A stretch of DNA of 64,000 nucleotides. It comes from Ruminococcaceae bacterium KH2T8. GTDB taxonomy: Bacteria > Bacillota > Clostridia > Saccharofermentanales > Saccharofermentanaceae. A model generated the notes under the pieces. That model was not told the DNA's origin. It saw nothing but the letters and a program-made list of their open reading frames with translations, and ran no database searches. The position numbers were made by a program, and so were the translations under genes. The stretch covers positions 178,854 to 242,853 of the forward strand of contig FOIY01000006.1 of the NCBI GenBank assembly GCA_900111435.1, in the 5' to 3' direction. Position 1 is the stretch's first letter; every line of letters starts with the position of its first letter. This document shows positions 17,679 through 26,692 of this stretch, in pieces.

Positions 17679-17726
17679 TTGTATAATATTATTGTTTTCG
17701 GAACGTGGATAAGGGAGGAACATAAG

Positions 17727-18593
17727 ATGAAATATGACGACAGTATGCGTCTGTACTACTTCAGTACGGAGCAGACTACTTCGTATGAAGAAAAACAGAT
17801 AGTCAAGTCACATGAATTAGAGGTCATAGTAGACGCTTTTAAGAATAAGGAATTTGCGGTCCCCGGCGAAAGAGCTGAAGGTCCGCAGACTCCGGCAGGG
17901 AAGGCAATAACTTTGATCATCGGAATAGGATCGTTCTTCGGCATCGTAGGTGCGCTCATGGCAAAATCCTATAAGCTCGCAGCGATATTCGGAGCGGTCC
18001 TCATGATCTTCTTCGGAGTCATGGCGCTGATGGGTAAGACGAGAAGGTCCCGCAACATCAACAGCTACGGAACACCGCTCACACCTCCCGTATCGGCGGC
18101 GGTATGCTTTTCGATCGGCCTCGGGCTTTTGATCCCGCTCCTTCTTTCGGGAAGCATGGAGAGCATTCAGTGCGTAAAGCTCGGATCGGCGATCATGTGC
18201 TTCGGAGGCTTTATCTCCGCCATAGTCTCGATCATCGACGTCAACAAGAGAGCACAGAATATCTTCACGGATGAGATCGAAGCCAAGTGCGTCGGCTATA
18301 TAAAGAAGGCAGTAAGGACTAAGAACCAGAATCACACCAGAACACGTATCGTGGGCTGCCCCGTATTTACTTATATGTATAAGGGCATCGAACATCAGGC
18401 TTCGGAATATATCTTTACAAGAGGCATGTTAAAGCCCGCATACGGTGAGACGGCAACCATACTCGTAGATCCCGAGGACCCGGATGAATTCCTGTCTCTG
18501 GCTACGAAGAAGTCGACGATCAGATCGAGCATCGTCGCAGCAGTTATCTTGATCATAGCAGGAGCGGTATTGGTCGCAACTATGATGATATGA
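17727..18593 (+). CDS. DUF3592-like membrane protein (tandem paralogue 1)
   Basis: A 288-residue protein with four or five predicted helices (two pairs near residues 55-115 and 130-185, and one at the C-terminus). Between the last two sits a ~90-residue soluble domain of the DUF3592 kind (CVGYIKKAV, CPVFTYMYKGIEHQASE, VDPEDPDEFLS). The N-terminus MRLYYFSTEQTTSYEEK closely matches the next gene, so the two arose by duplication. The start has AAGGGAGG; the longer frame from 17676 overlaps the tRNA terminator and is rejected. No function is known for the family. Confidence 0.8.
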   Translation: MKYDDSMRLYYFSTEQTTSYEEKQIVKSHELEVIVDAFKNKEFAVPGERAEGPQTPAGKAITLIIGIGSFFGIVGALMAKSYKLAAIFGAVLMIFFGVMALMGKTRRSRNINSYGTPLTPPVSAAVCFSIGLGLLIPLLLSGSMESIQCVKLGSAIMCFGGFISAIVSIIDVNKRAQNIFTDEIEAKCVGYIKKAVRTKNQNHTRTRIVGCPVFTYMYKGIEHQASEYIFTRGMLKPAYGETATILVDPEDPDEFLSLATKKSTIRSSIVAAVILIIAGAVLVATMMI

Positions 18594-18638
18594 TCCGCTT
18601 GAGGGGGCGGATGAACGTAATTTAAGGGGGAGAAGGTT

Positions 18639-19826
18639 ATGCAGTATTTCAAGGACTATCAGTTCTACTATTTCAGCACCGAGTCGGTAACGAGCGCCGA
18701 AGAGCGTTCCGAGATCGTACAGCAGGAACTCGAGGCAGCAAAGGAGTTCTTTAAGACTTCTTTCGCTCCGGAGGACAACCTGGTCGGAAATATCAAGAAG
18801 TATTTCCCGGTTGTGTTATTCCTTACAGGTGTGATCCTGGCGGTGGTATTTTCGCTCATGAAGATGGTCACGGCCTGTGTATGTACTTTCGGAGCGATAT
18901 TTACTGTTTTCGGTATAATCGCCATGCTTCCGGTCAAGCACGAGGATGAGACTATAAAGAAGAAGCCGGGAAAGAGCAAGCTTCCCACATGGTTCGCCGG
19001 ACTTATCTGTATCGGATTCGGTATCTCTATCATCATCCCTACGCTTACGTCTTCGGTCATCGGTGTGGGCAAGTCGGTCGCATTAACAGGCGCAATGTTC
19101 TTTACGCTTGGCGGTCTGTTCTTCTTATGCGATACCCTGATCGGGGCCGTCAGGAGCAGGACTGCTTATACCGAAGATGTCACCGGTACGTGTATCGGTT
19201 ACGTCAAGATGACCGACGGAAGCAACAACAATAAAGGCAGGGGACGTATTTATATCGTCGGAACTCCGGTATTTGAGTATTACTATAACGGACAGACATA
19301 TCAGGCTTTCCAGGATAATGATATGAGGACGGGAGCATTGAAGCCCGCCGTCGGTTCCGTAGAGGAGATCAAGGTGAATCCTTCCGATCCTTACGACATC
19401 AAGTATCACAATAATACGGGCGGCAGGATATTTGCCATGATCATGGCTCTCCTCTGCCTCGGAGTCGGAATATTTCTTTTTGCGTACCTGCCGAATGTCA
19501 GTGACTCGGGAGTGAAGATCAGTACATTGAGCGGCGAGGTCGGTAACGGCAAGGCAAGATTCGATGACGACATGATCGCCGAGTACATTACGGGCGACTT
19601 TACGGTATCTTACGTAACTGTCGAAAAGAAGTATCAGGAAGATGGCGTATGGCTCGTCGATCTGTCTGACGGCCAAACAAGAAGGCTCGGTGACGATGAC
19701 GTTGATAAGTATGAAGTGGGAACGGCATTTTATATCGTAAGCCCCGTCGGCGGCGGAAGCGGCATCAACTTCCTCGCAGACGATTGGGAGTACAGCGGAT
19801 CGCATACGGTTCATGGCGCGCCGTGA
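18639..19826 (+). CDS. DUF3592-like membrane protein (tandem paralogue 2)
   Basis: A 395-residue paralogue of the preceding protein, with the same N-terminus (FYYFSTESVTSAEERSE), helix pairs and DUF3592 core (CIGYVKMTDG, GTPVFEYYYNGQTYQAF, VNPSDPYDIKY). It has an extra C-terminal ~110 residues after the last helix, including a small beta-rich domain (VEKKYQEDGVWLVDLSDG) not found in paralogue 1. A GGGGGAGAAGG site precedes the ATG. Both genes form one transcription unit of unknown role. Confidence 0.8.
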   Translation: MQYFKDYQFYYFSTESVTSAEERSEIVQQELEAAKEFFKTSFAPEDNLVGNIKKYFPVVLFLTGVILAVVFSLMKMVTACVCTFGAIFTVFGIIAMLPVKHEDETIKKKPGKSKLPTWFAGLICIGFGISIIIPTLTSSVIGVGKSVALTGAMFFTLGGLFFLCDTLIGAVRSRTAYTEDVTGTCIGYVKMTDGSNNNKGRGRIYIVGTPVFEYYYNGQTYQAFQDNDMRTGALKPAVGSVEEIKVNPSDPYDIKYHNNTGGRIFAMIMALLCLGVGIFLFAYLPNVSDSGVKISTLSGEVGNGKARFDDDMIAEYITGDFTVSYVTVEKKYQEDGVWLVDLSDGQTRRLGDDDVDKYEVGTAFYIVSPVGGGSGINFLADDWEYSGSHTVHGAP

Positions 19827-19926
19827 CAGAGTGAGTTGCGCGGATGGGCGGCGCGTGTTTGCGTTTCGATGTGCCAGTGGTTGCCGTGTTGCTTTACGGT
19901 CGCGCTGCCGGGTGACGCACCACATG

Positions 19927-19955
19927 TTGACTTTAATTTAGAATCATTATAAAAT
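19927..19955 (+). promoter_or_regulatory. trxA promoter
   Basis: TTGACT (19927-19932), 17-base spacer and TAAAAT (19950-19955). The 100 bases before it are GC-rich and show no feature I recognise. Confidence 0.75.
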
Positions 19956-19992
19956 AACTTCAGAAATAAGGAACACGAAAGGAGACGTTATT

Positions 19993-20313
19993 ATGGCTGA
20001 GATCATCGTAAACGCCGATAACTTCGAATCAGAGGTATTAAATTCCGACATTCCCGTACTTGTAGATTTCTGGGCTACATGGTGTGGTCCCTGTAAGATG
20101 CTCGCTCCCGTCGTAGCACAGGTTGCCGAGAAGTACGACGGAAAGATCAAGGTTGCCAAGATCGACGTCGACTCAAATACAGAGCTCGCTATCAAGTATG
20201 GCGTAGAATCCATTCCCTCGCTCAAGATCTTTAAGGGCGGAGAGGTAGCAGCAGAAGAAATGGGCTTCAAGCCTTTGCCTCAACTCGCTTCCTGGATAGA
20301 CGCCAACATCTGA
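19993..20313 (+). CDS. trxA: Thioredoxin
   Basis: A 106-residue cytoplasmic thioredoxin with the redox motif WCGPCKM (about residues 31-37), the cis-Pro in ESIPSLKIF and the family's normal length. It reduces protein disulfides at the expense of thioredoxin reductase. A GAAAGGAGACG site precedes the ATG. It stands alone between its promoter and a terminator; no trxB is nearby. Confidence 0.97.
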   Translation: MAEIIVNADNFESEVLNSDIPVLVDFWATWCGPCKMLAPVVAQVAEKYDGKIKVAKIDVDSNTELAIKYGVESIPSLKIFKGGEVAAEEMGFKPLPQLASWIDANI

Positions 20314-20345
20314 TAACGCTGATCAGTTGATCCTGAAACGATAAG

Positions 20346-20374
20346 GCCGCGGTGGTAATCATCGCGGCTTTTGT
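20346..20374 (+). terminator. Intrinsic terminator after trxA
   Basis: GCCGCGGTG and CATCGCGGC form a 9-bp stem (one G-T pair) around GTAAT, followed by TTTTGTTG. Confidence 0.88.
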
Positions 20375-20507
20375 TGTGTGGGGGGCGGTCGCGGGGCGCG
20401 CCGGGTTCGTTCGAGCATAGTGTCAGCTCCGCCCTCCGACCGCAGTGCGCTTTCGCTCGTGCCCGCGGACGGCGTGATCGAACCGGATTGCGGTCGCAGG
20501 GGTAGCT
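20375..20507. other. GC-rich intergenic stretch without a recognisable gene
   Basis: Together with the flanking terminator and repeats this is part of a 336-base gap between trxA and the radical SAM gene. It is clearly richer in G and C than its surroundings, with G runs and CGCG/GCGC words. No ORF with a ribosome binding site, promoter or RNA motif is convincing. It runs straight into the 56-bp repeat pair. Confidence 0.5.
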
Positions 20508-20563
20508 CATGGACAAAAAGACGGCCAAATTCGACTCAATTTGTCCGTGTATTTGGCAGTGAA
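20508..20563. repeat. 56-bp direct repeat with internal hairpin, copy 1
   Basis: The unit begins CATGGACAAAAAGACGG and ends ATTTGTCCGTGTATTTGGC plus AGTGAA. Inside it ACGGCCAAAT (20521-20530) and ATTTGTCCGT (20539-20548) form a near-perfect inverted repeat with one mismatch. The second copy begins 62 bases later. Confidence 0.85.
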
Positions 20564-20569
20564 GTTCCC

Positions 20570-20625
20570 CATGGACAAAAAGACGGACAAATCCGTTCCA
20601 ATTTGTCCGTGTATTTGGCAGTGAA
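20570..20625. repeat. 56-bp direct repeat with internal hairpin, copy 2
   Basis: Identical to copy 1 except around the hairpin. Here ACGGACAAAT (20583-20592) and ATTTGTCCGT (20601-20610) are a perfect 10-bp inverted repeat around an 8-base loop. The base change in one arm restores the pairing that copy 1 lacks, while the loop sequence differs, which suggests the stem is what is maintained. Confidence 0.85.
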
Positions 20626-20649
20626 CGTCAAGAATTGCAGACGGCGCAC

Positions 20650-21585
20650 TCAGCTCTTAAACGGCGGGATCATCATGTCGCCCTGCGACGACTCGTCCTG
20701 CACGAAAGCCATCGTCTGGCCGCGATCGCAGAGATGATCGACCGCGGAATCGTAGTGCCCCTTGGGAAGCGTCCGCATCAGTATGTCGGGTCTTGGACAG
20801 TCGATGTCCTTAAGGTGGGGCATCGGCGTATATTGATTCATCAGGCTGATATATATATTGTTTCCGTATTCCGCGGTCAGGTGGTCAAGGATCTTCTTGG
20901 TGTCGAAGAGCTGTCCCGGCATCATGAGATGTCTGACGATAAGGCCTTTCTTCATGAGCCCGGTCTCAGGATCAAGGACCACAGGTCCGGTAAGACGGTA
21001 CATCTCTCCAATAGCGGCGATTGCGGCCTCGCGGTAATCGGGCGCGCGGAGGATATCGGACGAGAGCCGACTGTCCCAGAACTTAAAGTCAGGCATGAAT
21101 ATGTCGACGAGGCCGTCGAACATCCGAATAGTATCTAAGGATTCGTAGCCGCCGCAATTTATCGCAACGGGAATGGAAAGCCCCAGATCACGGGCCTTGC
21201 CGATCGAGTCCGCGACGGTCGGCGCGAAGTGCATCGGAGTTACGAGATTTATGTTGTAGGCGCCCTGCTGCTCGAGTGAGAGATAGATGTCGGCGAGAGC
21301 CGCGGCGTCACAGGGAATACCCTTGCCTGTCGGACCTTTGGATATCACTCTGTTCTGGCAGAATGGACACCCTAAAGAGCAGCCTTCAAAGAATACCGTG
21401 CCGGATCCCCTCGAGTCCTTTTCGGCAAGGGGTCCCGAGATCGGAGGTTCTTCGCCGTGATGGAGCATATAGAGGTTTACGACCGCGTCGCTTCCCATGC
21501 CGCATAATCCGACCTTTTGAGATCGGTCGATCCCGCATCTTCTGGGGCACAGCGTGCAGCTCTTGTAACTAGCGTAGGTATCCAT
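20650..21585 (-). CDS. Radical SAM protein, PflX/COG1313 type
   Basis: A 311-residue radical SAM protein. An N-terminal CTLCPRRC plus LCG cysteine cluster is followed by the radical SAM motif CSLGCPFCQN (CX3CX2C) that binds the SAM-reducing [4Fe-4S] cluster. This matches the uncharacterised PflX group, related to pyruvate formate-lyase activating enzymes, whose substrate is unknown. I use the ATG at 21585 rather than the TTG at 21603 because homologues start shortly before the CxLCPRxC motif and because TATAAT lies between the two. There is almost no room for a leader. Its 3' end faces trxA across the repeat region, and no glycyl-radical enzyme is nearby. Confidence 0.88.
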   Translation of the reverse strand: MDTYASYKSCTLCPRRCGIDRSQKVGLCGMGSDAVVNLYMLHHGEEPPISGPLAEKDSRGSGTVFFEGCSLGCPFCQNRVISKGPTGKGIPCDAAALADIYLSLEQQGAYNINLVTPMHFAPTVADSIGKARDLGLSIPVAINCGGYESLDTIRMFDGLVDIFMPDFKFWDSRLSSDILRAPDYREAAIAAIGEMYRLTGPVVLDPETGLMKKGLIVRHLMMPGQLFDTKKILDHLTAEYGNNIYISLMNQYTPMPHLKDIDCPRPDILMRTLPKGHYDSAVDHLCDRGQTMAFVQDESSQGDMMIPPFKS

Positions 21586-21592
21586 ATACCTG

Positions 21593-21598
21593 ATTATA
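21593..21598 (-). promoter_or_regulatory. -10 box of the radical SAM gene, near-leaderless
   Basis: Minus-strand TATAAT at 21598-21593 predicts +1 at 21586, one base before the ATG at 21585. The -35 region is poor, and only CAGG resembles a ribosome binding site. Confidence 0.35.
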
Positions 21599-21733
21599 CG
21601 CAACTTATCTAAAAACGTTCATACGCGCGTTATTAATTTCGTGCGAGATATCTTTCGAACTCGTGATATGACTTTTTAGATCAAGTGATAAAATCTATCT
21701 TGTGATATCAGCAAAAGCGAGGACGAAACTTTT

Positions 21734-23146
21734 ATGTTCAACGGTCTACATGAAGAATGCGGTGTATTCGGAATATACGATAAGGACGATATAGATATCT
21801 CTTCGGCGGTCTATTACGGATTGTTCGCACTTCAGCACAGAGGCCAGGAAAGCTGCGGTATAGCAGTGAATGACGACGGTACCATCAGGGTATCGAAGGA
21901 CATGGGCCTCGTAAGTGATGTCTTTACTCCCGAAAGATTAAGTGCCCTCAAGGGTTCGATCGCGATCGGTCATGTAAGGTATTCGACAACGGGAGCCAGC
22001 ACGCCCGAGAATGCACAGCCCCTCGTAACACAGTATGTTAAGGGCACATTATCCATTGCACATAACGGTAATCTCACGAACTGCATCTCCTTAAAGAAGA
22101 AGCTTCAGAGCGAAGGTGCGATGTTCAGGACCGATGTTGACTCTGAGGTCATCGCATATCTTCTTGCTAAGAAGCGTTCCGAGACGCCTTCCGTTGAGGA
22201 CGCCGTTCGCGAAGTCATGACGGAGATCGAGGGCGGATATGCTCTCCTCGTCATGAGTCCCCGAAAGCTCATCGCCGCACGTGACCCCTACGGCTTAAAG
22301 CCCCTTGTAATGGGTACTCTCGGCAACGATATCGTATTTGCATCCGAGTCGTGCGCTCTTGATTCGGTCGGCGCGCAGTACGTAAGAGACGTAAGGCCCG
22401 GCGAGATCGTGATCGTTGATGATGAAGGCATAAGGAGCGTACTTACTACTCCCAAGAGAGAAGCAAAGTGCGTATTTGAATATATCTATTTCGCTCGTCC
22501 CGACAGTGTCATGGACGGCATCTCCGTATATGAGTCCAGGCTTCGTGCAGGTGCTCTTCTTGCAAAGCAGCACCCCGTACCTGCCGATATCGTTATCGGT
22601 GTTCCCGAGTCGGGACTTGATGCGGCGCTCGGCTATTCGCAGGAGTCGGGTATCCCCTATGTAAAGGGTTTCGTTAAGAATAACTACGTAGGAAGGACTT
22701 TCATAAAGCCTTCCCAGCAGCTTCGAAAGCAGGCCGTAAGGATCAAGCTCAATCCGATCATACCTGCGGTAAAGGGCAAGAGAGTCATCATGATCGATGA
22801 CTCGATCGTAAGAGGAACAACTATCGCAAATATCGTTAAGATGCTTCGAAATGCAGGTGCTACCGAGGTTCACGTAAGGATCTCGAGCCCGCCGTTCATG
22901 CATCCTTGCTACTACGGAACCGATGTTCCTTCGTGTGATGCGCTCATCGCGTGCCAGCATACTATCCCTGAGATCTGTGAGATAATAGGTGCAGATTCAC
23001 TCGGTTACCTGAATGTCGATTCGCTAGGCGAGATGCTCGGCGAAGAGGGTCACAAGTTCTGTGACGCATGCTTCACCGGAGATTATCCCAATATCGACAG
23101 CGGCATCGATCTCATGCAGGAAGACGCAGGCAAGCTCGAGAAGTGA
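21734..23146 (+). CDS. purF: Amidophosphoribosyltransferase
   Basis: Catalyses the first committed step of purine synthesis, PRPP plus glutamine to phosphoribosylamine. The protein (470 residues) has a short propeptide, MFNGLHEE, before the catalytic Cys9 (CGVFGI) of the N-terminal glutaminase domain. The phosphoribosyltransferase domain has the PRPP loop VIMIDDSIVRGTT near residue 355. Later cysteines, including CQHTIPEIC and KFCDACFTG, fit the [4Fe-4S]-containing Bacillus-type enzyme. No purine riboswitch or other pur genes are visible, so it is separated from the rest of the pathway. A weak TAAAAT lies about 50 bases upstream. A transglutaminase-like gene follows after 23 bases. Confidence 0.96.
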   Translation: MFNGLHEECGVFGIYDKDDIDISSAVYYGLFALQHRGQESCGIAVNDDGTIRVSKDMGLVSDVFTPERLSALKGSIAIGHVRYSTTGASTPENAQPLVTQYVKGTLSIAHNGNLTNCISLKKKLQSEGAMFRTDVDSEVIAYLLAKKRSETPSVEDAVREVMTEIEGGYALLVMSPRKLIAARDPYGLKPLVMGTLGNDIVFASESCALDSVGAQYVRDVRPGEIVIVDDEGIRSVLTTPKREAKCVFEYIYFARPDSVMDGISVYESRLRAGALLAKQHPVPADIVIGVPESGLDAALGYSQESGIPYVKGFVKNNYVGRTFIKPSQQLRKQAVRIKLNPIIPAVKGKRVIMIDDSIVRGTTIANIVKMLRNAGATEVHVRISSPPFMHPCYYGTDVPSCDALIACQHTIPEICEIIGADSLGYLNVDSLGEMLGEEGHKFCDACFTGDYPNIDSGIDLMQEDAGKLEK

Positions 23147-23169
23147 TCTGATCATCGGGAGGGACGACC

Positions 23170-24444
23170 GTGGCACGACGAAAAAGAGGGAAGATGAGAA
23201 CTATCACGAAGGTCTTGATCTTTGCCGATATCGTCATGGCCTTAGTCTTAGCCGGCGACCTCTTTTATCACTACGACAGGAAGATGGCCGCAAGGATCGT
23301 ACGCAATGTCACTATCGAGACGGGAAGTGCGATCTCACTTGATGATTTCTTTAATGAACCTATAGACGGCAGTTATTTCGTAACGGACGTATCGCTGATC
23401 GACACGTCTCATCCCGGAACATACGGCATCACGCTTCATGCGGGAAGGTTCGATACAGAGTCCGTTCTTAATGTCGTTGATACAACAGCGCCTACTGGTA
23501 CGGCTGTTCCCCAGACTATCTATGCCGGAAGGCTCCCGGACGTCTATGAATGCGTGACCGATATCTATGACCTTTCGGACGTATCGGTCTCCTACTATGA
23601 AGAGAACCCCGATGTGTCCGTCGGAGGAGATCATCTGGTCCCCGTTCAGCTCATGGATAATTCGGGAAATGTCGGAGTCATTCACGTTCCCTTTACGATA
23701 ATAGATGACCATACCGCTCCCGTTATCGAAGGCGCTGAGGATAAGGAATATTTCATAGGCGACAGCATCATGTACAGGGAGGGCGTAACGGTCACTGACG
23801 ACTACGATCCCGATCCCGTTCTTACGATAGATACTTCCGCCGTCGATCCCGATACTGACGGAGTCTACCCTGTCATCTATACGGCCGAGGATGAGGTCGG
23901 AAATATCAGCACCGTCACGGTCGAGATCACCATGAGGACCATGCCCGAAGGCTATGTAGATCCCGAGATCGTATACGGTCTTGCACAGGAAGTTCTGGAT
24001 GAGATCACGGAGCCTGACATGACGGATGTCGAGAAAGCTTTCAGGATCTTTAACTGGGCGAGATGGAATATCCACTATGTCGGATACTCGACGAAGACCG
24101 ACTGGACCGCCGGTGCGTACGAAGGCTTTACTACGCTTCAAGGCGACTGCTTTACATATTACGCATGCTGCAAGGCACTGCTGGATGTGGCAGGAATAGA
24201 GAATTGCTGCGTAGAGAGATACCCTGCCACAAATTCCATGCACTTTTGGAATCTCGTAAATCTTGACGGATGGTATCATTGTGACGCTTCACCATCGTTC
24301 GAGCACTCGGGTTTCTGGTTCATGAGGACCGACGACGAGCTCGATTACTCGCATCAGTTCGATGATACAGACCTGCCCGAACGTGAAACAGAGTCAGTCC
24401 AGGACAGACTCGACTTTACAAATTTCACCATTGAGGAGGAATAG
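23170..24444 (+). CDS. Membrane-anchored transglutaminase-like protein
   Basis: A 424-residue protein with one N-terminal membrane helix (about residues 11-32) that leaves the rest outside the cell. Residues ~45-270 hold two or three bacterial Ig-like segments (DTTAPTGTAV, DDHTAPVIEGAEDKEYFIGD), the second of DUF5011 type. Residues ~290-400 are a transglutaminase-like cysteine-protease fold with Cys in GDCFTYYACC, His in MHFWNLV and Asp in YHCDASP. Such proteins may process or cross-link cell-wall components. It starts at GTG 23170 with GGGAGGG upstream and is three bases from the racemase gene. Function is inferred from fold only. Confidence 0.85.
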   Translation: MARRKRGKMRTITKVLIFADIVMALVLAGDLFYHYDRKMAARIVRNVTIETGSAISLDDFFNEPIDGSYFVTDVSLIDTSHPGTYGITLHAGRFDTESVLNVVDTTAPTGTAVPQTIYAGRLPDVYECVTDIYDLSDVSVSYYEENPDVSVGGDHLVPVQLMDNSGNVGVIHVPFTIIDDHTAPVIEGAEDKEYFIGDSIMYREGVTVTDDYDPDPVLTIDTSAVDPDTDGVYPVIYTAEDEVGNISTVTVEITMRTMPEGYVDPEIVYGLAQEVLDEITEPDMTDVEKAFRIFNWARWNIHYVGYSTKTDWTAGAYEGFTTLQGDCFTYYACCKALLDVAGIENCCVERYPATNSMHFWNLVNLDGWYHCDASPSFEHSGFWFMRTDDELDYSHQFDDTDLPERETESVQDRLDFTNFTIEEE

Positions 24445-24446
24445 AA

Positions 24447-25139
24447 ATGAGCCTTGGCGTTATTGGCGGAATGGGACCGATGGCAACAGCTTGTTTTCTA
24501 GAGATCCTGACAGAAAAGACATACGCCGAGAGGGATGGGGATCACCTCGAGACGATCATCTACAGCTGTCCGCAGATCCCTGACAGAACGAGTTTTATAC
24601 TGGGAAAGAGCGATTCGGACCCCAGGCCCAAGATAATCGAGACCGCACTTAAGTTACAAAGGGAAGGTGTAAGTGCGATCGCAGTACCGTGTGTTACAGC
24701 AAGATCATTCAAGGAAGAGATACAGGCGTCGGTCGATGTTCCGATCCTTTTCGGAGTTGAGGCTGCCGCGCGAAAGCTTTCGGAGAGCGGTATCAGGAAG
24801 GCCGGCATTATGGCTACCGACGGCTCGATAAAGACGCGCGTCATTCAGGATGTCCTCGAGTCATTCGGCATAGAGGCAGTGATCCCGAGCGACGACGACA
24901 GAGCGAAGGTCATGAGCCTTATCTACGATGATGTTAAGACGGGAAGAGATCCCGATCTTGATAAGCTCCGCGAAGTCAGGGATAACCTGACGGCGGCAGG
25001 TGCGCAGACCGTGATACTCGGATGTACCGAGCTTTCCGTCATCAACAGATCCTATAAGCTCGAAGACGGGTATTTTGATATACTTGAGATGCTTGCAGAG
25101 GAAGCTCTCGAAGCGTGCGGAATGCGCGTAAGAGCATAA
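24447..25139 (+). CDS. Aspartate/glutamate racemase family protein
   Basis: A 230-residue cofactor-independent racemase-family protein. GVIGGMGPMAT opens the N-terminus. The two catalytic cysteines lie in VPCVTAR (about residue 73; family usual PCNT, here Val replaces Asn) and GCTELS (about residue 192). These enzymes interconvert L- and D-Asp or Glu. It starts three bases after the transglutaminase-like gene and ends 35 bases before an amino-acid-activating enzyme, so it may supply a D-amino acid to that system. It is too divergent at the first Cys loop to call MurI, so the substrate is open. Confidence 0.85.
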   Translation: MSLGVIGGMGPMATACFLEILTEKTYAERDGDHLETIIYSCPQIPDRTSFILGKSDSDPRPKIIETALKLQREGVSAIAVPCVTARSFKEEIQASVDVPILFGVEAAARKLSESGIRKAGIMATDGSIKTRVIQDVLESFGIEAVIPSDDDRAKVMSLIYDDVKTGRDPDLDKLREVRDNLTAAGAQTVILGCTELSVINRSYKLEDGYFDILEMLAEEALEACGMRVRA

Positions 25140-25174
25140 GATAAATGAGATAAAGAAACATACGGAGTTATAAG

Positions 25175-26692
25175 ATGCAGTTAAGAAATGTTCTTCAGTA
25201 TCTCGAGGCGACGGTAAAGGAAGTTCCCGATAAAGTCGCCTATGAAGATGCAGAAGGAAGGGCGATGACCTTCAGGGAAGTCTATGATGCGAGCAGGAGC
25301 ATCGGTTCCTGTCTTGCAAATAAGGGATATTCTCACGAGCCGGTCATCATATTTATGGAAAAGACACCTCAGTGCGTGGCGACTTTCTTCGGAAGCGTAT
25401 ATGCGGGATGCTTCTATGTCCCGATCGACGAAGAGATGCCCGCCATGAGGACTGAACTCATACTCAAGACACTTGATCCGCGCGTCATGATCTGTGACCG
25501 CAAGACCCGTGAGAAGGCGGGTGAGCTCGCTTTCGACGGTGAGATCCTCGTCTATGAAGATATCTTTGATCTCGGCGAGGATACGAAGGCTCTTGACCTT
25601 ATAAGGGCAGAGCAGATAGATACGGATCCCATCTATATCGTGTTTACGTCCGGATCGACCGGCGTTCCCAAGGGAGTTGCCGCTTGCCACAGGAGCGTAA
25701 TCGACTATATCGAGAACCTGTCGGCCGTATTGAAGTTCGACCGCGATACCAGATTCGGTAACCAGAGTCCGTTCTACTTTGACGCTTGCCTTAAGGAACT
25801 CTATCCGACGATAAAGTTCGGCGCATCCACCGTGATCGTTCCGAGGCAGCTCTTTATGTTTCCTCTAAAGCTCGTTGAATTTCTTAACGAGAAGAAGATC
25901 AATACCGTCTGCTGGGTAGTCTCGGCACTTACGATGATCTCGTCTCTCGGAGCTCTCAAGAAGGAGACGCCGAAGTATCTGAGGACGATCGCTTTCGGAA
26001 GTGAAGTATTCCCCGTAAAGCAGTTCAACCGCTGGAGAGAAGCATGCCCCGAAGCAAGATTCATCAATCTCTACGGACCTACAGAGGCGACGGGAATGAG
26101 CTGCTTTTACGAAGTCGACAGGGACTTTGAAGAAGGCGAAGCGATCCCGATCGGAAGGCCTTTCGAGAATACGAGGATACTGCTCCTTGATGATGAGGAT
26201 AAGCTCGCCGATGAGGGTGAGATCTGTATCGCAGGTACGCCCGTGACGCTCGGATATTTCAATAATCCCGAGAAGACGGCGGAGGCTTTCGTACAGAATC
26301 CCTTGAATAAGAACTACCCCGAGATCATCTACAGGACCGGTGATATCGCCCACAGGAATGAGCGCGGTGAGCTGGTCTTCGTCTCGAGGAAGGATTACCA
26401 GATAAAGCATATGGGCCACAGGATCGAGCTTGGCGAGATCGAGGCCAATGTAGCGACGGATGAGCAGATCAGCCTCTGCTGCGCGGTATATGTAAAGGAG
26501 AAGGACAGGATCCACCTGTTCTTTACGGGCGATAAGGATGAGCAGGTATTGGGCGAGGATCTTAAGGAACGCCTCCCGAGATATATGCTCCCCGGAAAGA
26601 TCGTAAAGCTCGATCAGATGCCTCTGACACCTAACGGAAAGATAGATCGAAAGCACCTGGCGACCATCGCAGGCGCGAAAGGAGAAAGATAA
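25175..26692 (+). CDS. DltA-like amino-acid adenylating ligase
   Basis: A 505-residue AMP-forming adenylation enzyme. Core motifs are VFTSGSTGVPKGV (A3, near residue 160), NLYGPTEAT (A5, near 300), YRTGDIA (A7) and GKIDRKHL with the catalytic Lys (A10). Length and order match DltA, which activates D-alanine and loads it on the carrier DltC. The substrate pocket differs from typical DltA, so D-Ala is not assured; a racemase gene directly upstream raises other D-amino acids. The stop overlaps the next start (TAATG). Confidence 0.85.
   Translation: MQLRNVLQYLEATVKEVPDKVAYEDAEGRAMTFREVYDASRSIGSCLANKGYSHEPVIIFMEKTPQCVATFFGSVYAGCFYVPIDEEMPAMRTELILKTLDPRVMICDRKTREKAGELAFDGEILVYEDIFDLGEDTKALDLIRAEQIDTDPIYIVFTSGSTGVPKGVAACHRSVIDYIENLSAVLKFDRDTRFGNQSPFYFDACLKELYPTIKFGASTVIVPRQLFMFPLKLVEFLNEKKINTVCWVVSALTMISSLGALKKETPKYLRTIAFGSEVFPVKQFNRWREACPEARFINLYGPTEATGMSCFYEVDRDFEEGEAIPIGRPFENTRILLLDDEDKLADEGEICIAGTPVTLGYFNNPEKTAEAFVQNPLNKNYPEIIYRTGDIAHRNERGELVFVSRKDYQIKHMGHRIELGEIEANVATDEQISLCCAVYVKEKDRIHLFFTGDKDEQVLGEDLKERLPRYMLPGKIVKLDQMPLTPNGKIDRKHLATIAGAKGER

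Noticed and set aside
20508..20625. CRISPR array
   Set aside because: Only two units, 56 bp long with a 6-base gap and no spacers or cas genes.
21604..21733. Purine riboswitch upstream of purF
   Set aside because: The 130-base gap lacks the conserved purine aptamer loops.
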